From positions 1 through 64,000 of the forward strand of contig CAZCHS010000005.1 in NCBI GenBank assembly GCA_964498725.1: DNA of 64,000 nt, read 5' to 3'. The position numbers and the translations under genes are program-made. This DNA is from JAFGTP01 sp964498725 (GTDB taxonomy: Bacteria > Fidelibacterota > UBA2242 > JAFGTP01). The notes beneath the pieces were generated by a model. It saw only the letters and a program-made list of their open reading frames with translations. It did not search any database and had not been told where the DNA came from. This document shows, one piece after another, positions 1 through 8,663 of this stretch; position 1 is the first letter of the stretch, and each line of letters opens with the position of its first letter.

Positions 1-54
1 GGAAACGTATCGGCGCGAAGCGGGCATTGTTCATATTTTTATGAATAATGCAGG
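1..54. repeat. Interspersed repeat R1, copy 1 (truncated by window edge)
   Basis: This 54-base segment recurs at 21373-21426 with 52 of 54 bases identical. It has a GC-rich core (cggcgcgaagcggg) followed by an AT-rich hairpin with 12-base arms and a 4-base loop. One difference between the copies turns a stem A-T pair into a G-T pair, which still pairs as G-U in RNA. In the second copy the opening ggaaacg is the right arm of another hairpin, so this copy probably continues to the left of the window. It lies just upstream of a small gene. Confidence 0.8.
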
Positions 55-76
55 TAAAGAATAACAGGAAAAAAAC

Positions 77-322
77 ATGGTGTGGATCAGAACCCAGGAC
101 AAAAAACAACTCCTTACTAAAATCATAAAATTATCAGTGTCCAAAAATTTTGGCAGCAAGCAGAAGGCGGTTATCATTGCAGAATATGAAAGCAACTCCC
201 TCTTCGGTAATCCGCAGATATCTATCGGCCAGTTCCTGACTGAAGCAGCCGCCCTGGAAGAATTAACCCATATTGAAAATTTTATTGGTGGCAATGAAAC
301 GGGAATATACCAGGTGAAATGA
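77..322 (+). CDS. Small hypothetical protein (81 aa)
   Basis: An 81-residue protein beginning MVWIRTQDKK, with an AGGA ribosome-binding site about 8 bases before the ATG. It resembles small soluble proteins of unknown function that open with a W-[IV]-R-[ST]-Q-[DN]-K-K segment, have a short beta-rich body and a C-terminal helix. There is no signal peptide or membrane segment. It stands alone between repeat R1 and a run of palindromic repeats, so its neighbours say nothing about its role. Function is unknown. Confidence 0.65.
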   Translation: MVWIRTQDKKQLLTKIIKLSVSKNFGSKQKAVIIAEYESNSLFGNPQISIGQFLTEAAALEELTHIENFIGGNETGIYQVK

Positions 323-336
323 ATAGCCATTTTACT

Positions 337-361
337 GGTTCCCAAATTGAATTTGGGAACC
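337..361. repeat. Perfect palindrome after the 81-aa gene
   Basis: The arms ggttcccaaatt and aatttgggaacc are exactly complementary around a single central g. It begins 14 bases after the stop codon of the small gene. There is no T-run on either side, so a classical intrinsic terminator is unlikely. It may stabilise the 3' end of the message or belong to the palindromic repeats that follow. Confidence 0.7.
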
Positions 362-382
362 AACCACTTATTTAAGAGAACA

Positions 383-486
383 TCAACTCTGTTTCCTCTT
401 CAGGGAAATTCTCTGTTTTTTATTGTTTGTCATAGGGCTTCATTTTATTGCGCCCTATGTTAAGTTGTGTTTCACCGTTGGTGAAA
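383..486. repeat. Hairpin repeat family R2, site 1
   Basis: This part of the 423-base gap before hypF contains two pieces that recur elsewhere. The first is an imperfect tttcctc/agggaaa hairpin with a TTC loop. The second, 431-486, matches 4497-4552 and 41824-41880: a CATAGGGC...GCCCTATG hairpin followed by tttcacc-gtt-ggtgaaa. At the other sites the last stem reads ttcccc-gtt-ggggaa, so stem bases have changed in a paired way. No coding capacity is seen. Confidence 0.75.
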
Positions 487-599
487 AGTTTTTCTTGCCA
501 TATAAATTATTCACCATGCTCTGTCGGGGGTCAGTCATATCTCTGGTTTATAAACCGGTAGTGTCCATAAAAGTGTGATGCTATTATGATAGTGATTTT

Positions 600-627
600 C
601 AGAATAACACCACAATTTATTGTGGTG
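600..627. repeat. Covarying hairpin R3, copy 1
   Basis: Twelve bases (cagaataacacc) are shared with 41939-41966, followed by a hairpin with arms caccacaat and attgtggtg. The second copy has caccatact and agtatggtg, so two paired positions have changed together. A third hairpin of similar shape, agtaggct-tc-agcctact, lies at 651-668. All lie in the gap upstream of hypF. Confidence 0.7.
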
Positions 628-650
628 ATTAAACTCAAAATAGTGAAAAT

Positions 651-668
651 AGTAGGCTTCAGCCTACT
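651..668. repeat. Short perfect hairpin upstream of hypF
   Basis: Arms agtaggct and agcctact flank a two-base TC centre, the same layout as the R3 hairpins nearby. No T-run follows. It lies 78 bases before the hypF start and could lie in the hypF leader, but no promoter is clear enough to place it. Confidence 0.55.
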
Positions 669-745
669 TCCCAACCATAATCCACAGAAAAATTATTCGC
701 ATATTAAACCTTGATTATAATCCTTCCGCAGCTTAGACTAGTTCT

Positions 746-3058
746 ATGGGAGGCACAGGAAATTACCAGACAAATCTAATCAAAGTCTATGGCATTGTTC
801 AGGGGGTTGGATTCCGGCCCTTTGTCTATAAACTTGCCCGGGAATTAAAGCTGCCGGGATATGTGCTTAATGACTCCGAAGGCGTGAAAATTCATCTACA
901 GTGTAATGCTGCTTCAGTGAAAAAATTCCTGGATAAATTGCAGTCAGAAACGCCACCCCGTAGCCGGATTACCAACATTACCACAGAACAATATACCCAT
1001 GATCAATCCTTTCACAATTTTTCAATCCACTTCAGCGACGACACCAACTCAAAAACAGCCCAGGTATCACCGGACCTGGATGTTTGCGAAGACTGTTATA
1101 ATGAATTATTTGACAAAAGCGACCGGCGCTATCTCTATCCCTTTATCAATTGCACCAATTGCGGGCCACGGTTTACCATTACTCAGGATATTCCCTATGA
1201 TCGTAAAAATACGACCATGAAACCCTTTATCATGTGCGCATCCTGCCAGGCGGAATATGATGATCCGGTAAACCGCCGCTTTCACGCCCAGCCCAACGGA
1301 TGCCATGATTGCGGGCCGCAGTTGCAATTAGTTGATAATACCGGGAAAAACCTGATTGCCGGATCGGATATGACAGAAGTCGATCATATTTTCAATAAAA
1401 TCACAAATTTTATTGCTAATGGGGAAATCATCGCGATTAAAGGCATCGGCGGATTTCATCTGGCCTGCGACGCCCTCAATGAGACTGCTGTCAGAACTCT
1501 GCGAATGCGCAAATATCGTGAGGACAACCCCTTTGCCGTCATGTTTTCGAATATTGAACAAATTGAAACCTGGTGCGAAATCAGTGACCATGAAAAACAA
1601 CTGCTCACCGATGTTCAGCATCCGATTGTGCTGCTAAAAATAAAACAAAGAGTAGCTGAATCCGTGGCACCGGGAAACCATTTTCTGGGCTGTTTGCTCC
1701 CCTACTCTCCTGTTCATCACCTGCTGATGAACTATTGTGACCGGCCACTTGTAATGACCAGTGGCAACAAAAGCGATGAACCGGTAAAGTATGATAACCA
1801 AATCGCGCTGGATCAGTTAGGTGGAATTGCCGATTATTTTCTGCTGAACAATCGCGATATTAATATTCGCTGTGATGATTCCGTTATCAGGAGTTATAAA
1901 AATGCCCCTTATGCAATTCGCCGTTCCCGCGGATATGTACCGGCAGACCTGCAGTTGGATTATTCTTTTTCCAAAGCGATCCTGGCCTGTGGCGCAGAGC
2001 AGAAAAACGTCTTCGCACTGGCCAAAAACCAACAAGTCTATTTGAGTCATCATATTGGTGATTTGAAAAATTATGCAGTGTTAAAAGCCTTTGAAACCGG
2101 GATTGACCACTTTCAGAATATATTTGAAATAGGCCCTGTAATTATTGCAGTAGACAAACATCCCGACTATCTCAGTACACATTACGGAATAGAAACAGCA
2201 CAATCGCAGGGAATAAATTTGGTCAGGGTTCAACATCATCATGCTCACGCTGCTGCTTGTATGGCAGAAAACCAATTGAATGAGCCGGTGCTCGCCCTGA
2301 TACTGGATGGCACCGGCTATGGCAATGATGAAACTATTTGGGGCGGCGAATGCCTCCTCTGCGATTACAAACAGTCACAACGGATCGGACATCTACGGCA
2401 GGTGAAGATGCCCGGCGGTGACCGGGCTGTACGGAATATTGGTGCTATGGGCCTGGCTTACCTATATAAAACCTTTGGAGAAGAAACGCGCTCTTTGGAT
2501 TTACCCTTTTTATCCCGGATTGAGGATAAGGAACTGGTGCTTCAAATGCTAAAAAAAGGAATCAATTCGCCCGTTACTTCCAGTTGCGGACGGTTGTTTG
2601 ACGGATTTGCCGCCATTGCCGGATTTCGCGCCCGGGTAAATTACGAAGGCCAGGCCGCCATAGAATTCGAGCAGCAAATTGATTCTGTCACTGATGCTAC
2701 TTACAATTTTAATATTACTGCCAATGATGAATGTGATATCCTGGACTGGGAACCGGCAATCAGGGAGTTGATTGTTGATATTCACACAAGGAAGAGCTTT
2801 GCAGAAATTTCAGAAAAATTTCATAACGGATTGACAGCGGCGCTTTATAAATTATTAAAAAGAGCGCGGAAAAAATATAAGATTAATAAAGTTGTTCTAT
2901 CAGGCGGTGTGTTTATGAATTTATTTTTATTGAAAAACCTTGAAAATAAATTATTAAATGATAATTTTAAGGTGTACACGCACAAGAAAGTGCCGGCAAA
3001 TGACGGAGGGATTGCATTGGGCCAACTGTTTATAGCAGATCATCAAATTAATATGTAA
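746..3058 (+). CDS. hypF: Hydrogenase maturation carbamoyltransferase HypF
   Basis: HypF makes the cyanide ligands of [NiFe]-hydrogenase: it converts carbamoyl phosphate to a carbamoyl adenylate and passes the carbamoyl group to the C-terminal cysteine of HypE. The 770-residue length is normal. An acylphosphatase domain (VYGIVQGVGFRPFVYKLA, about residues 14-31) comes first. Four CxxC zinc motifs follow (C114/117, C136/139, C164/167, C186/189), then a YrdC-like domain (about 205-390) and a Kae1-like domain with the HHHAHAAACMAEN motif. No strong ribosome-binding site precedes the ATG, but the acylphosphatase domain begins soon after it. It opens the hypFCDEAB cluster; no hydrogenase subunit gene lies in this window. 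Confidence 0.97.
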   Translation: MGGTGNYQTNLIKVYGIVQGVGFRPFVYKLARELKLPGYVLNDSEGVKIHLQCNAASVKKFLDKLQSETPPRSRITNITTEQYTHDQSFHNFSIHFSDDTNSKTAQVSPDLDVCEDCYNELFDKSDRRYLYPFINCTNCGPRFTITQDIPYDRKNTTMKPFIMCASCQAEYDDPVNRRFHAQPNGCHDCGPQLQLVDNTGKNLIAGSDMTEVDHIFNKITNFIANGEIIAIKGIGGFHLACDALNETAVRTLRMRKYREDNPFAVMFSNIEQIETWCEISDHEKQLLTDVQHPIVLLKIKQRVAESVAPGNHFLGCLLPYSPVHHLLMNYCDRPLVMTSGNKSDEPVKYDNQIALDQLGGIADYFLLNNRDINIRCDDSVIRSYKNAPYAIRRSRGYVPADLQLDYSFSKAILACGAEQKNVFALAKNQQVYLSHHIGDLKNYAVLKAFETGIDHFQNIFEIGPVIIAVDKHPDYLSTHYGIETAQSQGINLVRVQHHHAHAAACMAENQLNEPVLALILDGTGYGNDETIWGGECLLCDYKQSQRIGHLRQVKMPGGDRAVRNIGAMGLAYLYKTFGEETRSLDLPFLSRIEDKELVLQMLKKGINSPVTSSCGRLFDGFAAIAGFRARVNYEGQAAIEFEQQIDSVTDATYNFNITANDECDILDWEPAIRELIVDIHTRKSFAEISEKFHNGLTAALYKLLKRARKKYKINKVVLSGGVFMNLFLLKNLENKLLNDNFKVYTHKKVPANDGGIALGQLFIADHQINM

Positions 3059-3096
3059 TAAATAATCACGCTTGCCTGAAAGATGAGGGAAAAATA

Positions 3097-3327
3097 ATGT
3101 GTTTAGCCGTACCCATGAAAGTCAAAAAAATATCCGGAAACAACGCCATCGCGGAAGTGAACCAGGTAGAATACGATGTCAATGTCACCATGATGGAAAA
3201 TCTGAAAGTAGGTGATTATGTTATTGTCCATGCCGGGTTCGCGATCGAAATCATGGACGAAAAGGAAGCACAAGAGACCCTGGCCCTCTGGCATAATATG
3301 CAGGCATACAACCGGAAAAACAGTTAG
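3097..3327 (+). CDS. hypC: Hydrogenase maturation chaperone HypC
   Basis: A 76-residue HypC/HupF protein starting MCLAVPMKV. Cys2 is the essential residue which, once the start Met is removed, carries the Fe(CN)2CO unit with HypD and contacts the hydrogenase large subunit. The small OB-like body fits the family. A GAGG ribosome-binding site precedes the ATG, 38 bases after hypF, and hypD starts 3 bases after its stop. Confidence 0.96.
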   Translation: MCLAVPMKVKKISGNNAIAEVNQVEYDVNVTMMENLKVGDYVIVHAGFAIEIMDEKEAQETLALWHNMQAYNRKNS

Positions 3328-3330
3328 AAT

Positions 3331-4422
3331 ATGCAATATATCAGCGATTTTAGAAATCCCCGGGATTCAAAAATATTATTGGATAAAATCCATCAGTTAT
3401 CCCAAAAAATTGATCAACCTGTCAATATAATGGAAGTCTGCGGCGGCCATACCTATGCAATTTTTAGATTCGGAATTAATAAGGCGCTGCCGGAGCGTAT
3501 CAATCTGATCAGCGGACCGGGCTGTCCGGTTTGCGTAACTGACCAAAGTTATATTGATGAGGCGATTGAATATGCCAAGAATCCTAATGTTATTATCGCA
3601 ACTTTTGGTGATATTGTCCGGGTTCCCGGCAGTTACTCCAGCCTGAGCCGTGAAAAATCTCAGGGCGCGGTGGTGGAGATCTGCTACTCACCGATGGAAG
3701 CGCTGACCATTGCGCAAAAAAATCCGGACAAAGAGGTGGTTTTTCTGGGAATCGGTTTTGAGACCACAGTCCCTCTGACCGCTACTGTGATTATGGAAGC
3801 CGCCCGCTTGGGAATCCCTAATTTTTCCATTCTGTCTTCTCACAAAACCATGCCAAACGCATTAAATATACTGCTGGATTCCGATGGGGTTGTTGTCAAT
3901 GGTCTGATCTGTCCGGGACATGTCTCGTCAATTACCGGGTTTTCTATATACGAATATATAGTCAATGAGTTGAAAATCCCAGCAGTGATCTGCGGCTTCG
4001 AATCCAATGATATTTTACAGACTATCCTGATGATCCTGCAACAGATTGCCAATAACGAGGCAAAAATCGAAAATCAATATACCAGAGCCGTCAGGGAACA
4101 TGGCAATCCCAGGGCACAGGCAGTTATTAAAGAGGTTTTCAGCCCGGTTGATTCACAATGGCGCGGCATCGGGGAAATTCCCGACAGCGGGCTGGAAATA
4201 GCAGAAAAATATCGCCGGTTTAATGTGAGAAATAAACTGAGTGTTGATATACCGGAGAAAAAAATTATAAAAGGCTGTATCTGCGGTAAGGTCATGCAGG
4301 GGATCAAAAAACCCACTGATTGCAAACTCTTTGCAAAAGCATGTACACCGCAAACCCCCCAGGGCGCCTGTATGGTAAGCTCGGAAGGGGGTTGTGCGAC
4401 GTACTATAAATTCCGCGAATGA
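3331..4422 (+). CDS. hypD: Hydrogenase maturation iron-sulfur protein HypD
   Basis: HypD is the scaffold on which the Fe(CN)2CO group is assembled together with HypC and HypE. The 363-residue protein has the family signatures: CGGHTY (C37), GPGCPVC (C65, C68) and a C-terminal cysteine set (KGCICG, KACTPQTPQGACM, EGGCATYY) that binds the 4Fe-4S cluster. It starts 3 bases after hypC and is therefore probably co-translated. A 316-base repeat-filled gap separates it from hypE, unusual in an otherwise tight cluster. Confidence 0.97.
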   Translation: MQYISDFRNPRDSKILLDKIHQLSQKIDQPVNIMEVCGGHTYAIFRFGINKALPERINLISGPGCPVCVTDQSYIDEAIEYAKNPNVIIATFGDIVRVPGSYSSLSREKSQGAVVEICYSPMEALTIAQKNPDKEVVFLGIGFETTVPLTATVIMEAARLGIPNFSILSSHKTMPNALNILLDSDGVVVNGLICPGHVSSITGFSIYEYIVNELKIPAVICGFESNDILQTILMILQQIANNEAKIENQYTRAVREHGNPRAQAVIKEVFSPVDSQWRGIGEIPDSGLEIAEKYRRFNVRNKLSVDIPEKKIIKGCICGKVMQGIKKPTDCKLFAKACTPQTPQGACMVSSEGGCATYYKFRE

Positions 4423-4459
4423 GGTTCTTTGATATGGAGAATATGAAGAGAGACTCTGC

Positions 4460-4552
4460 AACCCCGTTGGGGTTGGTCTTAAGTAGGGTGTTTGATCATA
4501 GGGTTTCGCTGCGCTGCACCCTATGTTATGCTATGATTCCCCGTTGGGGAAA
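4460..4552. repeat. Hairpin repeat family R2, site 2
   Basis: Lies between hypD and hypE. It has a hairpin aacccc-gtt-ggggtt (4460-4474) and a 56-base unit (4497-4552) matching 431-486 and 41824-41880. That unit is a catagggt/accctatg hairpin followed by ttcccc-gtt-ggggaa (4537-4551). The repeat interrupts the hyp operon without a terminator-like T-run. A short open frame across it is repeat-derived and not treated as a gene. Confidence 0.8.
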
Positions 4553-4629
4553 TTTGATAGATATTTGCGAGAAAAAGAGAAATCAGTTAACAAGTTTTCG
4601 CAAAGCATGATATTTTACATACTTAGAAA

Positions 4630-4720
4630 TTTCTCCGAAGGAGAAACAGAGCCTAACACAGGGTGAAACCCTGTGCTAATACAACCCACTCCGACTTTCC
4701 CTGAAAGGGAAACAGAGTTT
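4630..4720. repeat. GAA-loop hairpin cluster between hypD and hypE
   Basis: Three perfect hairpins stand in series, each with a GAA triloop: tttctcc-gaa-ggagaaa (4630-4646), cacagggt-gaa-accctgtg (4657-4675) and tttccct-gaa-agggaaa (4696-4712). The last, with its flank cagagttt, recurs in reverse orientation at 41778-41802. Stems differ but loop and layout are kept. The last hairpin ends 26 bases before the hypE start and so would lie in the leader. Confidence 0.8.
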
Positions 4721-4738
4721 AATAACCAGAGAGGCAAA

Positions 4739-5743
4739 ATGAAACAGATCATCAAAGCCCACGGCAGTGGCGGAAAACACACAAAAGATTTGATCGAACA
4801 AATATTCCTGAAGCACTTCAATAATGCTCCCCTGACCGAACTATCTGATGCGGCCTTGCTGCCGATAGGAACCGGCCGGATCGCCTTTACGACTGACTCA
4901 CATGTGGTCCAGCCCATCTTCTTTCCCGGGGGAGACATTGGTAAACTGGCTGTCAGTGGAACAGTCAATGACCTGGCGGTTAGTGGTGCTGTTCCAAAAT
5001 ATCTATCCTGTGGATTGATCCTGGAAGAAGGCTTTGCTCTGGAAAAATTGGAGAAGATTATTGCATCCATGGCACAAACCGCTAAAGTGGCCGGTGTCAC
5101 GATTGTCACCGGTGATACAAAAGTCGTCGCGAAAGGAGAAGCCGATCAGATCTACATCAATACCAGCGGTGTTGGGCTTTTACCGGAAGACGTGAATCTG
5201 TCAACCGGCAATATCATTCCCGGCGATAAGATCATCATTTCCGGAAATATTGGTGAACACGCTACCGCCATTTTGCTAGCGCGGGAAAAATTTACCGTGA
5301 AATCAACACTTGTCAGTGACTGCAATCCTGTTAATAAAATGACAGAAAAACTCATTGCGGAAGTTTCTGGAATCCGGGTCATGCGTGATCCGACCCGCGG
5401 CGGTGTCGCAGGTGTACTCAATGAATTCGTGGATAACAGAGAATTTGGAATTCGTATCCATGAGCAGGAACTGCCGGTGAACCGGGAAGTTTCGGGAATA
5501 TGCGAGCCTTTTGGATTTGACCCACTCTACCTGGCCAATGAAGGAAAATTCATAACCATTGTCAGCCCGGAAGAAGCGGAAAAAAGCCTGGAGATTATTA
5601 AGGAATTTGAACTGGGAAAAAATGCCAGGATTATTGGCGAAGTAATTCAAAAACCCGCCGGCAAAGTACTGCTGCAGACCCAACTGGGAACCGATCGTAT
5701 TCTAAACCTGTTAAGCGATGAAATTTTACCCCGTATCTGCTGA
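4739..5743 (+). CDS. hypE: Hydrogenase maturation protein HypE
   Basis: HypE dehydrates the carbamoyl group received from HypF to a thiocyanate on its own C-terminal cysteine, using ATP, and donates cyanide to HypD. The 334-residue protein has the PurM-like N-terminal lobe (HGSGGK), the DPTRGG motif, and ends in PRIC with the required terminal Cys. I chose the ATG at 4739 because GAGG lies just before it and the HypE homology starts at KAHGSGGK. An upstream in-frame start at 4673 would run through the repeat. hypA follows after 7 bases. Confidence 0.97.
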   Translation: MKQIIKAHGSGGKHTKDLIEQIFLKHFNNAPLTELSDAALLPIGTGRIAFTTDSHVVQPIFFPGGDIGKLAVSGTVNDLAVSGAVPKYLSCGLILEEGFALEKLEKIIASMAQTAKVAGVTIVTGDTKVVAKGEADQIYINTSGVGLLPEDVNLSTGNIIPGDKIIISGNIGEHATAILLAREKFTVKSTLVSDCNPVNKMTEKLIAEVSGIRVMRDPTRGGVAGVLNEFVDNREFGIRIHEQELPVNREVSGICEPFGFDPLYLANEGKFITIVSPEEAEKSLEIIKEFELGKNARIIGEVIQKPAGKVLLQTQLGTDRILNLLSDEILPRIC

Positions 5744-5750
5744 GGAGAAT

Positions 5751-6095
5751 ATGCACGAATTGTCCATTGCTCAAAATATTGTCAAGATTGTCCATCAGGA
5801 ATATGTGAAGGGAAATTTTCAAGACCATGTCAAAAAAGTATGGTTTTCCGCCGGGAAAATGAATGCCATTATTCCGGCCTCTTTACAATTAAATTTTAAT
5901 GTGGTAAAAAAGAATTATGTGGAAATGAAAACAGCGGAATTGATAATTAAAGAAAATGAGGTTATTATCCAATGCCGGCAATGTCAAAAAAAAGTGGAAT
6001 TGGAGGAGCCGGTTTTCCGGTGTCAGCAATGCGGATCAGCCGACATCGAACTGGTGCAAGGCAAAGAAATGTTTGTGGAAAGTTTTGAAGTATAG
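5751..6095 (+). CDS. hypA: Hydrogenase nickel incorporation protein HypA
   Basis: HypA delivers nickel to hydrogenase with HypB. The 114-residue protein begins MHELSIAQNIV; His2 is the nickel ligand, and the following Glu is typical. A zinc site is formed by CRQC and CQQC in the C-terminal half. The ATG at 5751 is chosen because a GAGGAG site precedes it and the MHEL start is diagnostic; a longer frame from 5718 would place MHEL internally. hypB follows 18 bases later. Confidence 0.96.
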   Translation: MHELSIAQNIVKIVHQEYVKGNFQDHVKKVWFSAGKMNAIIPASLQLNFNVVKKNYVEMKTAELIIKENEVIIQCRQCQKKVELEEPVFRCQQCGSADIELVQGKEMFVESFEV

Positions 6096-6113
6096 CAACA
6101 TAGGAGATAAAGG

Positions 6114-6773
6114 ATGAAAATTGAAGTTTTAAAAAATGTAATGGAAGTCAATGATAACCTGGCGGATGATATTCGTAAGAGTACGAAAAAATCCAAAACC
6201 CTGGTGCTCAATATGATGAGTTCTCCAGGCTCCGGCAAGACCATGATCCTGGAAAAAATACTGCCCAAATTATTATTGAATGGTGTCAAAACCGGTATTG
6301 TGGAAGGAGATATTTCCACCACCAATGACGCCGAACGAATTATTGGTAATGAAATTCATATCGTTCAGATCAACACGGAAAAATTTGGCGGTGATTGCCA
6401 TTTGGGCTCCGAAGTTATCAAACCGGCCTTGGATCAGCTGAACTATGAAAAACTCAACCTGGTGATCATTGAAAATGTTGGCAATCTCGTTTGCCCGGCG
6501 GAATTCGATACCGGCGCCGACAAAAATATGGTGGTGATCAGTGTGACCGAAGGTGAAGATAAACCCTTGAAATATCCTTTGATGTTTCGTGAGTGCGATC
6601 TCGCCATTATCAATAAAATTGATCTGCTGCCCCATTTGGAATTTGATGTGGAAAAATTGAAAACCAACATTCGTCAGATCAATCCCAATATGGAGATCAT
6701 TCAACTTTCCGCCCGCACCAATGAAAATATTGAAAAACTATTAAACTGGATCATGAACAATTTAAAAAAATAA
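6114..6773 (+). CDS. hypB: Hydrogenase nickel incorporation GTPase HypB
   Basis: HypB is the SIMIBI GTPase that powers nickel transfer from HypA. The 219-residue protein has the P-loop GSGKT (residues 39-43), the metal-binding GGDCHL segment and the base-recognition motif NKIDLL. It lacks the His-rich N-terminal tail seen in some HypB, so it probably does not store nickel. A ribosome-binding site (aggagataaagg) precedes it. It ends the hyp cluster. Confidence 0.96.
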   Translation: MKIEVLKNVMEVNDNLADDIRKSTKKSKTLVLNMMSSPGSGKTMILEKILPKLLLNGVKTGIVEGDISTTNDAERIIGNEIHIVQINTEKFGGDCHLGSEVIKPALDQLNYEKLNLVIIENVGNLVCPAEFDTGADKNMVVISVTEGEDKPLKYPLMFRECDLAIINKIDLLPHLEFDVEKLKTNIRQINPNMEIIQLSARTNENIEKLLNWIMNNLKK

Positions 6774-6857
6774 TTTTCTTTTGAAATTTCAGTGGAATTT
6801 GTTAAGGTAATCTTACGCACATTAAAATCCACTTTGCTTTGTAAAATCGAGGTTTTT

Positions 6858-8015
6858 ATGGAAGAACTAAAAATAAAAAGGCTTCTGGCTGAAAATCAAT
6901 CTTTGCAGAATGAAAATGTAAGGTTGAGAAAGCAGTACGAGTATTCCCTGAAAACCGCGGAAATTTTACATGAAAAATTTCACCAGTTCGTCAATATTAT
7001 TCCTCAGGCTGTTTTTGAAATGGATGAAGCGGGCAATTTTGATTTTTTGAACCCCCAGGGCTATACAATTTTTGGATATCAAAAGGGACAATTAACAGCT
7101 GAGATAAAATTTTGGCATCTGTTTGCGAAACATGACCGCCACCGTTTGAAAAGCAATGTCCATGATGTTTGCCAGGGGAACAGCAATATTACCGGCAATG
7201 AATATACCGCTTTGCGGCAGGATGGTTCAACCTTTTATGTCTTGATCTATTCCTGTCCTGTTCACGACGATCAGAAAGATAAATTACACGGCCTGATCCT
7301 TGACATCGACAAGCGGCGTCAGGCAGAGAAGGACCTGGAAAATTCCCGTGACCAGTTGCGTGATCTTTCTATACATTTGCAATCGGTGCGGGAAGAAGAG
7401 CGTTCTTATCTGGCCCGGGAAATACATGATGAACTGGGGCAGGCCCTGACCGCGCTGAAAATGGATTTGCTGTGGATTGACAAGCGGCTGCCGAAAGATT
7501 CCCATGAGATCATTGACAAGACCAAATCCATGGTGACTTTGTTGGATTCAACTATCCAAATTGTCAAAAAGATCTGTTCCGACCTGCGCCCCGGATTGCT
7601 GGATGATCTTGGTCTGAAAGCCGCCATTGAGTGGTACACTGAGGAATTTATCGCGCGGACAGGGATTGATTGTGATTTACAGATCATGTTTGATGAAATT
7701 AATATTGATAAGGACCTGGAGATATCGATTTTTCGAATTTTTCAGGAAACACTGACCAATATTGCCCGTCATGCCGGGGCGAAAAAGGTGACTGCGGATT
7801 TTGATGTCACAGCCAATATCATGTATATGCGGATTGAAGATAATGGTATCGGCATCAGTGAGGCACAAATAAATGATCCGAAATCTTTAGGTCTGATTGG
7901 ACTAAGAGAGCGGGTCTATCCATGGGGCGGCGAGCTGAAAATCCATGGTCATAAAAACAAGGGAACAATTGTTTTTGCTAAAATTCCCTTAAAGGGGAGG
8001 GAATCAAATGATTGA
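6858..8015 (+). CDS. PAS-domain sensor histidine kinase (NarX/DegS type)
   Basis: A 385-residue soluble kinase. An N-terminal coiled coil (about 1-40) leads to a PAS domain (about 42-150). A HisKA_3 dimerisation domain follows, with the phosphoacceptor in REIHDELGQ (H190), then a HATPase_c domain (FQETLTNIARHAG; GIGL-type glycine box). There are no membrane segments, so the signal is cytoplasmic. The ATG at 6858 is preferred over one at 6792 because GAGG lies just before it. Its stop overlaps the start of the response regulator by 8 bases, so the two form one two-component system. It lies 84 bases after hypB, so a link to hydrogen or redox sensing is possible but unproven. Confidence 0.9.
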   Translation: MEELKIKRLLAENQSLQNENVRLRKQYEYSLKTAEILHEKFHQFVNIIPQAVFEMDEAGNFDFLNPQGYTIFGYQKGQLTAEIKFWHLFAKHDRHRLKSNVHDVCQGNSNITGNEYTALRQDGSTFYVLIYSCPVHDDQKDKLHGLILDIDKRRQAEKDLENSRDQLRDLSIHLQSVREEERSYLAREIHDELGQALTALKMDLLWIDKRLPKDSHEIIDKTKSMVTLLDSTIQIVKKICSDLRPGLLDDLGLKAAIEWYTEEFIARTGIDCDLQIMFDEINIDKDLEISIFRIFQETLTNIARHAGAKKVTADFDVTANIMYMRIEDNGIGISEAQINDPKSLGLIGLRERVYPWGGELKIHGHKNKGTIVFAKIPLKGRESND

Positions 8016-8649
8016 AGTTTTTATTGCTGATGATCATGAAATAGTCCGCAAAGGGCTCAGTTCATTGATCAATGAAACCTGGGACATGAAATTGATTGGT
8101 GAAGGCAAGAATGGCAAGGATGTCTTGAGCACGGTATCCAAAAAACCCTGTGATATCCTTATCCTGGATATTTCCATGCCTGGCCGGAGCGGACTGGAAA
8201 TCCTGAAACAGGTCAAGCAGATAAAACCGGACCTACCGGTTCTGATATTATCCATGCATCCGGAAAATCAATATGCCAAACGAATGTTGAAAGCCGGGGC
8301 GTCAGGCTATCTAAACAAAGAATCTGCTGCGACGGAACTGGTCAAAGCCATTCGTAAGATTTGCACCGGGCATAAATACATAACCGGCAATGTCGCTGAA
8401 ATGCTGGCCGATGATTTAACGGGGGATATAAAAACCCATCGTCATGAAAAACTGAGTGACCGGGAATTTGAGGTCATGCAATTGCTGGCCGGTGGAATGA
8501 CAGTTTCGGAAATCGCCGAAAAACTCTGTCTCAGTGTGAAAACCATCAGCACACACCGCCATCATATTCTGGAAAAATTACAATTGGAAAATAATGCCCA
8601 GGTGATCTGTTATGCCATCAAGCACGATCTGGTAGAAATGGAAATATGA
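8008..8649 (+). CDS. NarL/FixJ-family response regulator
   Basis: A 213-residue regulator with a receiver domain (acidic pair D8/D9, phosphoacceptor D54 in LILDISMPG, conserved Lys in YLNKES) and a LuxR-type helix-turn-helix (LSDREFEVMQLLAGG, then SVKTISTHRHHI). It is the partner of the kinase it overlaps. It probably acts as a transcriptional activator; the targets are unknown. Its stop is only 14 bases from the end of the convergent trkA gene. Confidence 0.95.
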   Translation: MIEVFIADDHEIVRKGLSSLINETWDMKLIGEGKNGKDVLSTVSKKPCDILILDISMPGRSGLEILKQVKQIKPDLPVLILSMHPENQYAKRMLKAGASGYLNKESAATELVKAIRKICTGHKYITGNVAEMLADDLTGDIKTHRHEKLSDREFEVMQLLAGGMTVSEIAEKLCLSVKTISTHRHHILEKLQLENNAQVICYAIKHDLVEMEI

Positions 8650-8663
8650 AATATTTATTTTCC

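Noticed and set aside
4419..4610. 63-codon open frame after hypD
   Set aside because: It runs through the R2 repeat and hairpins and has no ribosome-binding site or family resemblance.
383..4720. CRISPR array
   Set aside because: The repeats are few, of unequal length and spacing, and lie at separate sites; there are no regular spacers and no cas genes.
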